Shown here: positions 1 to 7,910 of the stretch, in pieces
Layout of the letters: the number at the start of each line of letters is the position of its first letter
How positions within the stretch are numbered: position 1 is the stretch's first letter
Source of the DNA: Candidatus Nanohalalkaliarchaeum halalkaliphilum
GTDB taxonomy: Archaea; Nanohalarchaeota; Nanosalinia; Nanosalinales; Nanohalalkaliarchaeaceae
Reading direction: 5' to 3'
Assembly: GCA_022729315.1 (NCBI GenBank)
Contig: JALDAF010000003.1
Span: forward strand, 1 to 41,719
DNA: 41,719 bases
Notes under the pieces: generated by a model
Seen by the model: only the letters and a program-made list of their open reading frames with translations
What the model was told of the DNA's origin: nothing
Database searches by the model: none
Position numbers and translations under genes: made by a program

Positions 1-2173
1 CGAACCGGAACCGGACCCGTACCTTGTCCGTGGCATAGTCGGAAACATCGATCGTCTCGTTCTGCCATCCCTCTGTTTCTCCCTGGTATTGTTCCAGTTC
101 ATCCCAGCCTGTCCCATCATCGATCTCTACGTATACATCATCATTATTCTGGACTTCAAGCCAGTGGGAATACGACAGTTCTGGGTCACTCACGTTGGAC
201 AGGTCGATCGGTGGCGTGACCAGGCTGCCGTTCTCCCGGTGCCCTGTCGCGTACCGGTACTCCTCCTCCAGTCCGAAGTACCATGCCATACCCTCCGACA
301 GGTACCGGTTATCGGTCCGGTACCACAGCCCGGTTCGTTCCTCCCAGACACCGAGATACGTGTCCCAGTATATGCCGGTACCGTTCGCTGAGGAGGTATG
401 GATACGTTCCCCGTTCAGGTAGATCGTGGCGTTCCCCGCGTACCGGAAGTACGGGTGAGGATTGAAGAAGTCGTCAGGATCATAATCGAACGTCTTCCGG
501 AACCGGAACACGTCTGTGTCCTCGTCTCCAGCCTGTGTAACCGCATTGCCGCCGTATCCGAGTGGTGCTGTACCGCTACTCCAGTTCCCATCATCGTATG
601 CCGGATCCATCCAGTCCCCGTCCACATCGGACACGTTGTACCGCCACGTACCCTGTTCTGCGAATACGGTATGGTGGATCGGCCGGGTTATCAACGTGTT
701 CAACCCTTTCAGGATACCGCAACCCACACAGGTTCCACCGCCAGCCCGGTAGTCTTCGATCGTCTCATGCAGCGTCTCATTATCATGTGTTAACCGTTCC
801 CGTTCCACGATGAAGTCGTTGAACGCGTTCAGTCCACCACGGGCATCCGGCGTATCCATGATGACGTCCACGAACGTGTGGGTACCGTCCCGGGCCTCAT
901 CGATCTTCCCGTGGCTGGACATGGAACCCGCAACAGATGTCGCGGCCACGGCATCGATCGCTCCGGCTTCTCCCTGCAGTAAGCTTTCATGTTCAACACC
1001 GACACGGTACGGCGTGGTCTGCCCGCTTAACTGTGCATAGGAAAGTCCTGCCTCCGTCACGTTCCCATGTATCGTATCGTTCGTCAGGTCGACCGTGGTA
1101 TGCCCGTCGGCCTCTGCTTCGTATACGGTGGCGTTCCCGATGGATACAAAGATTGTGCCGACATCCGCAGTATAGTTCAGGAAGCCCTCCACCCCCTGTA
1201 ACGTTCCAGGCACGTGGAACGCGGAGTACAGGTTGATCACACCGTCGATCCCCGGAAGCCGCTCATGGTCGATATGATGGTCTCCCCGTGCAACAGCACC
1301 AGTCGTCTTATTATGTTTGATATTCACGAACCCGCCGCTGACACTGCTTCGGTTCTGCCAGGCGAACTCGAACCGGATCAGGTTGTCACCGTCCTCCAGT
1401 GCGTCACACCGCTCCGGGTGTACCTCGGTGGAGCAGATGTGGAACTCGTCCGCACTCAGATTTCCGGTATCTGGCGCGTACGTCCCGGATTCCACGTCGT
1501 TGATCTTCAGATCAAATTCTCCTGCAAAATCGCCTTCGACCGTAATGTTCTGTACCGTGTCCAGATCTGGGAGGGATGCGTTCAGTGTCAGGTTTCCGTC
1601 CCCAACGTATCCACCGAAACACAGGTTCTTCTCATCGAACGCGGTTGCCTCTGTTAACTGGGCGCGGGCGATGTGTCCTGCGGTCGGCTGATCCCGTGAT
1701 ACACCGGATATCATCCGGGTTGCCCGGGACACCATCGCCTGGTCCGCTGCAAGGAGGCTGGTGTTGTACACGGGGGAGATCTCACCGTCATCCATCGTCA
1801 CCCGGTACTCGTACCCGTCCGGTATGATCGTGTCGAAGAACATCCGCGTCAGGTTTTGCGCCTCAGCCGTTTCGTTGGACGCCCACAGCACAGCGATCGC
1901 ATCAAGCACCGGCTTGTCAAGGTCTGCCTCCTCCATCTCTGTCTGTTCCACGAAATAAACCTGCTCATCCACAGTCAGCATATCCCGGGCGTGTTGCCGG
2001 GACGCCACCTGCATCGCGCTTTCAGCAGTGGCATCGGCCTCGACGGATTCCTGGGTTGTCGCAGCCAGTTCATGCATGGTCTGCGGGTTAGCGGTGAGGA
2101 TAAGCGCGAACGCAACCGAAATCAGCGTCAATGCCATAACCGCGTCAAATGAGAAGTAGAATCCCTTCCTCAT
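1..2173 (-). CDS. Partial (C-terminus beyond left edge) pilin-like surface protein: N-terminal hydrophobic segment, degenerate VWA segment, jelly-roll/galactose-binding-like regions
   Basis: Manual translation of the minus strand from ATG at 2173: MRKGFYFSFDAVMALTLISVAFALIL..., ...AVAATSVAGSMSSHGKIDEARDGTHTFVDVIM..., ...GGGTCVGCGILKGLNTLI..., ...GTWRYNVSDVDGDWMDPAYDDGNWSSGTAPLGYGG..., ...PPIDLSNVSDPELSYSHWLEVQNNDDVYVEIDDGTGWDEL... Runs off the window, so it is absent from the ORF track. The start overlaps the stop of the upstream gene (ATGA). Confidence 0.8.
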   Translation of the reverse strand, partial: MRKGFYFSFDAVMALTLISVAFALILTANPQTMHELAATTQESVEADATAESAMQVASRQHARDMLTVDEQVYFVEQTEMEEADLDKPVLDAIAVLWASNETAEAQNLTRMFFDTIIPDGYEYRVTMDDGEISPVYNTSLLAADQAMVSRATRMISGVSRDQPTAGHIARAQLTEATAFDEKNLCFGGYVGDGNLTLNASLPDLDTVQNITVEGDFAGEFDLKINDVESGTYAPDTGNLSADEFHICSTEVHPERCDALEDGDNLIRFEFAWQNRSSVSGGFVNIKHNKTTGAVARGDHHIDHERLPGIDGVINLYSAFHVPGTLQGVEGFLNYTADVGTIFVSIGNATVYEAEADGHTTVDLTNDTIHGNVTEAGLSYAQLSGQTTPYRVGVEHESLLQGEAGAIDAVAATSVAGSMSSHGKIDEARDGTHTFVDVIMDTPDARGGLNAFNDFIVERERLTHDNETLHETIEDYRAGGGTCVGCGILKGLNTLITRPIHHTVFAEQGTWRYNVSDVDGDWMDPAYDDGNWSSGTAPLGYGGNAVTQAGDEDTDVFRFRKTFDYDPDDFFNPHPYFRYAGNATIYLNGERIHTSSANGTGIYWDTYLGVWEERTGLWYRTDNRYLSEGMAWYFGLEEEYRYATGHRENGSLVTPPIDLSNVSDPELSYSHWLEVQNNDDVYVEIDDGTGWDELEQYQGETEGWQNETIDVSDYATDKVRVRFRF

Positions 2174-2682
2174 CGCCACAGCAGTATATGTAACGTACCT
2201 CGTTGATATAGGTTTGTAGCGTTTACCAGGACCGGCCGCTCCGCCGTGGCAATATCATCAGCATCGGTGGGGGGTGTTCCCCACACAAACTCGTTTCCCT
2301 CCGCCTGCATCGTCCCGGTCTCGTTCGTCACGTTGATCACGAAGTTCGTCTCACTACTGTATCCAAGTCCCTGCCGTATCTCATCCGTGCTCATATCGTT
2401 CAGCTGTATCATTTTCTGTTCCTGTAGCACGTGGTCAGGTTCGGCAAGACCGATGATCTTCACGTCATCAACGGTCCAGTTGGCAGGGTATCCAGGTGTC
2501 CGCGCCAGTATACTGGCACTGTGATGTGACTGCTGTTGGAGCAGCCGCTCCTCACTCAAGCCGGTCTGCTGGTTGTGCGCCTCGATCCACAGCAGGTATG
2601 ACGCATTCACCAGTACCAGGAACAGGAAGATGCTGATAACAAAATCGGTTGTAAAGATCTGTCCGATCCGGTTACTCGACAT
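2170..2682 (-). CDS. Pilin-like secreted/membrane protein (MSSNRIGQIFTTDFVISIFLFLVLVNAS...)
   Basis: ORF 2170..2808 trimmed to the internal ATG; N-terminal hydrophobic helix after a short polar leader; overlaps both operon neighbours. Confidence 0.75.
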   Translation of the reverse strand: MSSNRIGQIFTTDFVISIFLFLVLVNASYLLWIEAHNQQTGLSEERLLQQQSHHSASILARTPGYPANWTVDDVKIIGLAEPDHVLQEQKMIQLNDMSTDEIRQGLGYSSETNFVINVTNETGTMQAEGNEFVWGTPPTDADDIATAERPVLVNATNLYQRGTLHILLWR

Positions 2683-3088
2683 AGAGTTCCCCCTCCTGGT
2701 TCGATATCCGGTTCTCCCCTGGCACGATATCGCCGTTAACCGTGTCAACGATAGCATCCCGGTACAGGTTCCTGCCATCCCAGGACACGACCAGTGTCCC
2801 ATCAACAATATCTATACTGTACTCGTTCCCCCGCAGCTCACCGGGTAACGTGAAGTTTCGCGAGTACCCATCCCCCTGCAGCAACGCCATCCGTATCTCG
2901 AACACCGCATCGTTCGCGATCTCCTCCGCAGTCAACGACGCCTGATGCTGCTGGACCGCTATCTGCCGGTCGGCAAACGCCGTGTAAAACGCTGTGAACA
3001 CGATCATCACAAATATCAGCATCACCATAAACTCCAGCGAGGTCTGTCCACAGCCCCTGAACGCCTTACTCCATCTGTATCGTGACAT
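2672..3088 (-). CDS. Class III signal peptide / TadE-like pseudopilin
   Basis: MSRYRWSKAFRGCGQTSLEFMVMLIFVMIVFTAFY: GQ-x3-E motif followed by a hydrophobic helix. Confidence 0.75.
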   Translation of the reverse strand: MSRYRWSKAFRGCGQTSLEFMVMLIFVMIVFTAFYTAFADRQIAVQQHQASLTAEEIANDAVFEIRMALLQGDGYSRNFTLPGELRGNEYSIDIVDGTLVVSWDGRNLYRDAIVDTVNGDIVPGENRISNQEGELYVE

Positions 3089-3485
3089 TGGTCCTGCCTT
3101 CAGCCTCCGCAACCAGCCTGTATCGTCCGGGATCCTCCGGTAACTCCCCGCTCACGTTGAACGGGAAGGTCCGCACGAAATCGGTCCTCCCCCGCATCCC
3201 CTCGTACTGCACAACCGCGTACTGGTTTTCGATCGTCGTGTTCACCACGCCGTTCGGCACCTCCACCTGGAACGTGATCCGTGCCGGCTCCCCCTGCGCA
3301 TAGACCAGCATACTGGCCTCCTCGATCGTGTCAAGCATGTTAACCACTTTCAGCTGATCGGTGGACTCCTGCAGCCCGATCGTGGACTGCTGCGCCTCGA
3401 TCAGGAGCGGTGCAGAGATCAGTAACAGAAACCCGATAAGTGCAAGATACTCGATCGCTGCCTGACCCTGCCGCCCCTGACACAT
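3066..3485 (-). CDS. Class III signal peptide-containing pseudopilin
   Basis: MCQGRQGQAAIEYLALIGFLLLISAPLLIEAQ: canonical GQ..IEYL class III leader. Confidence 0.8.
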   Translation of the reverse strand: MCQGRQGQAAIEYLALIGFLLLISAPLLIEAQQSTIGLQESTDQLKVVNMLDTIEEASMLVYAQGEPARITFQVEVPNGVVNTTIENQYAVVQYEGMRGRTDFVRTFPFNVSGELPEDPGRYRLVAEAEGRTNVTIQME

Positions 3486-3591
3486 ACTAAAGACAATAGC
3501 GTTTCCCGGGTTTAAAGCTATCTCCTACTCCCCGCTGGAAAAGCTGCGTGTACGGCAAGCCTATAAATGAATTCGTCCCCGACACACAGGT

Positions 3592-4404
3592 ATGGAGCTG
3601 TTTATACCTTCAACATACGCCATCAATGAACGCGACGAACGGTTACTGGTGCAGCGTATCGGCAACCTGGCCCGGACCGCCGCTATCTTCGGCGTCGATA
3701 CTGTGACAGTCTACATGGATGAAGATCCGAAGGCCGACGAGAAACGGAACGCCGAACTCATGGAAAAATACCTGGAATACGCGGAAACCCCGCCGTACCT
3801 CCGGAAAGCACTGATCCCGCACGACCCGGACCTGCAGTATGCGAACGTCATGCCACCACTCCAGATCATCTCCCACGGCTACGAGGACCGGTTCCGTGAG
3901 GGAGCGATAATCGACACGGACGACCAGTCCGTGACGATCAATGCAGGGCTGGACGACCCTATCACGATCCCGGTACCGGCCGACATGAGGATCGAGGAAG
4001 GTTCCCGCGTCACACTCATGGACACGGAGGAGGGATGGGAGCTCATCGACCACCAGGGCATAGACGGATTCTGGACGTTCAACATCCGGAACGAACGGAG
4101 AAGCCTCGGCGAACTCCTTGAGGAGACGCCACGACCGGTGATCGGTACCTCGGCCAAAGGCGAACCCCTCCACAGGTTCAGCGAGTCCGGGCACGTAGAT
4201 CAGGACATCGCTCTCGTGTTCGGAAGCGCCTGGCGTGGCATCTACGAGCTGATCGACCGCGGTGACTGCAGTGAAGACCAGTTCGACGGCATATACAATG
4301 TCATCCCGGGCCAGCACACGAAAACCGTCCGCACCAGCGAAGCCGTTCCGATCGTGCTCGGTGTCATCAACGCGTTCCGCCACACCGGCAGCGAAGGTGC
4401 ATAA
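3592..4404 (+). CDS. SPOUT-class putative RNA methyltransferase (archaeal C9orf114/SPOUT1-like family)
   Basis: N-terminal MELFIPSTYAI...RDERLLVQRIGNLARTAAIFGVDTVTVY and C-terminal knot-like VFGSAWRGI..YNVIPGQHTKTVRTSEAVPIVLGVIN. Confidence 0.75.
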   Translation: MELFIPSTYAINERDERLLVQRIGNLARTAAIFGVDTVTVYMDEDPKADEKRNAELMEKYLEYAETPPYLRKALIPHDPDLQYANVMPPLQIISHGYEDRFREGAIIDTDDQSVTINAGLDDPITIPVPADMRIEEGSRVTLMDTEEGWELIDHQGIDGFWTFNIRNERRSLGELLEETPRPVIGTSAKGEPLHRFSESGHVDQDIALVFGSAWRGIYELIDRGDCSEDQFDGIYNVIPGQHTKTVRTSEAVPIVLGVINAFRHTGSEGA

Positions 4405-4407
4405 CCA

Positions 4408-5247
4408 GTGAACGTCTGCGTCATCGGTGGCCGTGGCTTTGTCGGATCCGCTGTCACGGACCGGCTGGAGGAGAGCGGGCACGATGTGACCACGATGGAT
4501 CCGCAGGTCGGCGGCCAAAACCATATCAGTGCCAGCATCCTCTCAGAAGACCTTGACGAACACCTGGACGGGTTCGATGCGGTCGTCAACCTTGTCGGCC
4601 TTTCTCCGATGACACCGCCTCTCAGGGGAGGATACCGTGACCTGCACGTGGCAGGAGCAGAGAACGTGGTCGGTGCCTGCGAATCGAACGATGTTGAGCG
4701 ACTGGTGCATATGAGCGCGCTCGGCGCCGACCCGGATTCGAACATCCTATTCCTGAAAACGAAGGGGATGGGAGAGGAGGCCGTGCTCTCATCGGATCTG
4801 GACGTTACCGTGTTCAAGCCGTCTGTCATCTACGATCACGGGAACGAACTGGTGGAGTACGCGAAACTGTTTGCACCGACCAGGCTGTTCCCCCGGCTCC
4901 CGACACCGGTCCAGCCAATATACCGTGGAGACGTTGCAGAACTGTTTGCACGGACCGTTGAAGACGATATCGAGGAAGAGGTACTGGAGATCGGTGGGCC
5001 GGACACGATGACCATGTCAGGTTTTGTTGAGCAGGTGTACAATGCGTACGGATACCGCTGCTACCAGGTGCCGATGCTTCCGTTGATGAAACTTGGGCTT
5101 ACCATCATGGAGTACGTTCCGTTTGCCCCGTGGGGACGGGACCAGAAACGGTTCCTGGACTTCGATAATACGATCGATGGAAAGAATGGGGCCGATCCGT
5201 ACGTGGACCTCACCCGGTTCACGGACTGGGTCAGGGACGCATTCTAA
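4408..5247 (+). CDS. NAD-dependent epimerase/NDUFA9-like extended SDR
   Basis: GTG start; MNVCVIGGRGFVGSAVTDRLEESGHDV Rossmann motif, VVNLVGLSP, FKPSVIYDHG. Confidence 0.85.
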   Translation: MNVCVIGGRGFVGSAVTDRLEESGHDVTTMDPQVGGQNHISASILSEDLDEHLDGFDAVVNLVGLSPMTPPLRGGYRDLHVAGAENVVGACESNDVERLVHMSALGADPDSNILFLKTKGMGEEAVLSSDLDVTVFKPSVIYDHGNELVEYAKLFAPTRLFPRLPTPVQPIYRGDVAELFARTVEDDIEEEVLEIGGPDTMTMSGFVEQVYNAYGYRCYQVPMLPLMKLGLTIMEYVPFAPWGRDQKRFLDFDNTIDGKNGADPYVDLTRFTDWVRDAF

Positions 5248-5261
5248 CGTGTACCTGTTAT

Positions 5262-5477
5262 TCAGGAGAACGGGTTCGGCAACCGTTCATATACCTGCAG
5301 TGCGCGCTCCCGGAGTTCTTCACGGTTCCAGTACAGCATCGCCGCTACAAACACGACAAGAAACACGTAGACCACAACACCATCCCACATCACGGGACAT
5401 CCCTCTGAACGGGTGCATTCCTGGCCGGTCATCCACCCGAACCAGGTGTTCCACGTATCCGGATCGATCCGGGTCAT
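5262..5477 (-). CDS. Small single-TM protein (71 aa)
   Basis: C-terminal part of ORF 5262..5708; start taken at MTRIDPDTWNTW because the longer ORF overlaps the upstream metallopeptidase in another frame; TM VVVYVFLVVFVAAMLYW. Confidence 0.5.
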   Translation of the reverse strand: MTRIDPDTWNTWFGWMTGQECTRSEGCPVMWDGVVVYVFLVVFVAAMLYWNREELRERALQVYERLPNPFS

Positions 5478-5520
5478 GGTTGTAGGTAGTGCGCCACTGC
5501 TCAAAAAGGTGTTGTTCCCC

Positions 5521-6105
5521 TCAGGAGGAGAACCGATCAACGACTTCGCGAATCGTTGCGTCTGCAAACGTCCGTTCATACAACTCCTGCAGGTACCTGA
5601 AGGTGTGCGTATCAGCCTCCGGATCATCCCCGAACGAATCGTACACTGTGTACGCGGTTTCCAGATGGTCAGCAGCGTGGTCACCAAACGAATAGTCTTT
5701 TGACACACCCGTTAGTGCTCGCTCGCGCCTTATATCGCTATCAAGGCCCTCAGTCTTCAGCAGGTCGTAGAAGGTGGCGGTTGCCTCTTCTACCGCGTTG
5801 ACTTCTGGATGGTGAGTCTGCACTATGATATCCCTGAAGGTATCAGCATCGTCACTATAACACTTGTGGATGAGTTCATGGCCCAGTATCGCCTGTTGCC
5901 ACTCATCACCGTATCTGTCAAACCGAGAGTTGACGTATACCCTGTCCGTCACCCGGTTATAATATGCTTCCGCGGAATCCCCTGTTACCGTTTTCAAAAA
6001 CCACATATTGCTGTGGGCAACCCGCGGCAGCTCTGCAAGTTCGAACCCGTACCGTGCAAGGTCGTCCCGTGCAGAGACCGTTGCTGCGTACAGGTCTGGA
6101 TCCAT
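5521..6105 (-). CDS. Zincin-like metallopeptidase
   Basis: LGHELIHKCYSDDADTF...VNAVEEATATFYD: HExxH plus downstream EE. Confidence 0.65.
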   Translation of the reverse strand: MDPDLYAATVSARDDLARYGFELAELPRVAHSNMWFLKTVTGDSAEAYYNRVTDRVYVNSRFDRYGDEWQQAILGHELIHKCYSDDADTFRDIIVQTHHPEVNAVEEATATFYDLLKTEGLDSDIRRERALTGVSKDYSFGDHAADHLETAYTVYDSFGDDPEADTHTFRYLQELYERTFADATIREVVDRFSS

Positions 6106-6178
6106 GATCTGTTCACCACCGGATGGGCGAGAAAGAGAAAAAATCAGCGTAAGGGGAGGAACGTTCCCCGTGCTGAGT

Positions 6179-6670
6179 TTACGCGATGTGGTACTCGTCT
6201 ACGCGCTCATAGTCGTGGATCTCGTCCTCATCGAACCAGATGCCGACCTCTTCCTCTGCTTCTTCCGGGTTGCCGGAGGCGTGGATCACGTTCTTCACTG
6301 CCACACCTTTCTCGTCCGCGTGCTCGTAGCTCATGTGGGTGAAGTCTCCGCGGATCGTGCCCGGCATCGCGGACCGGGGTTCGGTCTCTCCTACAAGTTT
6401 CCGGACGTTCTCCACCGCGTTCACACCTTCAAGGACGCCGGCAACGATCGGTCCTTCCTTCATGAACGAGGCCAGGCCCTCGTAGAAGTCCTTGTCAACG
6501 TGTTCACTGTAGTGTTCTTCCAGGATGTTGTCAGTCGCCTGCACCATCTTCAACGCGGCAACACGGAGACCTGCCCGCTCAAAACGGTGCATGATCTCGC
6601 CCATGATCCCGCGCTGCACAGCATCCGGTTTAAACGCGATAAACGTCCGTTCGATCGTATCTTCTGTCAT
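6179..6670 (-). CDS. ndk: Nucleoside diphosphate kinase
   Basis: RTFIAFKPDAVQRGIMGEIMHRFERAGLRV...RGDFTHMSY..NVIHASGNPEEAEEE (catalytic His motif NVIHASG). Confidence 0.95.
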   Translation of the reverse strand: MTEDTIERTFIAFKPDAVQRGIMGEIMHRFERAGLRVAALKMVQATDNILEEHYSEHVDKDFYEGLASFMKEGPIVAGVLEGVNAVENVRKLVGETEPRSAMPGTIRGDFTHMSYEHADEKGVAVKNVIHASGNPEEAEEEVGIWFDEDEIHDYERVDEYHIA

Positions 6671-6732
6671 TGGGTATCACGATACGAGCTGTACTGCCGA
6701 TATTTAAAAATATCTCGGCGAACAGTTCCGCT

Positions 6733-7290
6733 ATGACCGGTACTGAAACGGTAGATCATGATGTGGAGATCGACGTGGCGATGGCGGTGACCCGTGACAC
6801 GGAGACAGGCCAGTATCTGATCATCAGGAAGCACCAGGATTACCGGGCATCAGACGAAGCGGAGTCAGGTGGCCGGTACGACCGTACGCCCTGGGAGGTA
6901 CCGGGCGGTAAGATTGCGGCAGAGGATTTTGAAGCATACGATCTTGGTAAGGACGATTATGGACACGGCACGTACCATGAAGCTGCTGAGGGGCGTGTCG
7001 TGGAGCATGCTGCTCGCCGGGAACTTGAAGAGGAAACCGGGTTAGACGGCACAGTTCTCCGGACAGCGGCCCCGTACCACGTTGTTCAGGAGGATGGTGA
7101 CACGGTGAAGGATATCTACTTCTATCCTGTCCTGCTGGCGGCGGATATAGACACGCCATCCATCAGGACATACATGAACGGTCTGACCGATCCAGAGCAT
7201 GACGGCGTCGAAACAGGTGATGTAGCAGCAATCCAGAAGCGGTTGACACAAAACGAGATGCAGGCGTTCAAAGACCTTAAACTGGAGTAA
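6733..7290 (+). CDS. NUDIX hydrolase with an insertion in the Nudix box
   Basis: PWEVPGGKIAAEDF...AARRELEEETGLDG; start at ATG 6733. Confidence 0.85.
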   Translation: MTGTETVDHDVEIDVAMAVTRDTETGQYLIIRKHQDYRASDEAESGGRYDRTPWEVPGGKIAAEDFEAYDLGKDDYGHGTYHEAAEGRVVEHAARRELEEETGLDGTVLRTAAPYHVVQEDGDTVKDIYFYPVLLAADIDTPSIRTYMNGLTDPEHDGVETGDVAAIQKRLTQNEMQAFKDLKLE

Positions 7291-7305
7291 CCGGTGCGTG
7301 ATAGT

Positions 7306-7737
7306 CTACTCCCAGTGTGTGACGTCACGGAACGTTGCTTCACAGGTCAGCAGTGTGAAGTCCTCGTGTGCTGCCTCCCAGTCCGCACAGGTCTGGCCGT
7401 CATGTTCCGCATCTCCATGGTCTGTCCAGTCCAGACCGTCCATTTCCGGGTTGGCGTTACACAGACCCTGCGCTGTCACAGCGCACTCTGCCTCCGCAGT
7501 CTGCCATTCCTCCGCCTCGTCAGGATGGATGCAGTGCGTGTCTAGGTGTTCGATGCCGATGCAGACACCGCTGACCTCGTATCCGGAGCATTCGATAGAT
7601 GTCTCGCAGTAGCCGATGGAGAACGTATCATCTTCGGTCATCGTGTAATTGTGGTATGCACCAGCAACGGCGATGAAAGCGATGATCAGAACCAGGTACT
7701 TCAGGTGAGGATCAACATCGTCCAGCGGCATACACAT
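7306..7737 (-). CDS. Cys-rich secreted/membrane-anchored small protein
   Basis: N-terminal hydrophobic segment YLVLIIAFIAVAGAY, then 8 cysteines spread over about 100 acidic residues. Confidence 0.6.
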   Translation of the reverse strand: MCMPLDDVDPHLKYLVLIIAFIAVAGAYHNYTMTEDDTFSIGYCETSIECSGYEVSGVCIGIEHLDTHCIHPDEAEEWQTAEAECAVTAQGLCNANPEMDGLDWTDHGDAEHDGQTCADWEAAHEDFTLLTCEATFRDVTHWE

Positions 7738-7910
7738 TAAGCATATGATGCATATTCATAAAGGTTTAGCCGCTGATTCCCCGCCACGGTATTCGTCGGC
7801 GTATCCGGGTGCTGTCAGTGACATATAAAAACTGTTGTTGACGGGGGGGAAGGGAGGAGTTCCGGGTCCATCCAAAGCAGTTTTAACCCTTGACTGAGTA
7901 CGTATGTCAC

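Noticed and set aside
89-2152. Chain of + strand ORFs (100, 131, 147, 124 aa etc.)
   Set aside because: They are antisense to one continuous minus-strand frame with protein-like sequence (VWA, Trp/Asp-rich jelly-roll). The translated + products are Arg/Ser/Pro-rich shadow ORFs.
3643-4524. 293-aa minus ORF
   Set aside because: Shadow of the SPOUT methyltransferase gene; no family motifs and overlaps two convincing + strand genes.
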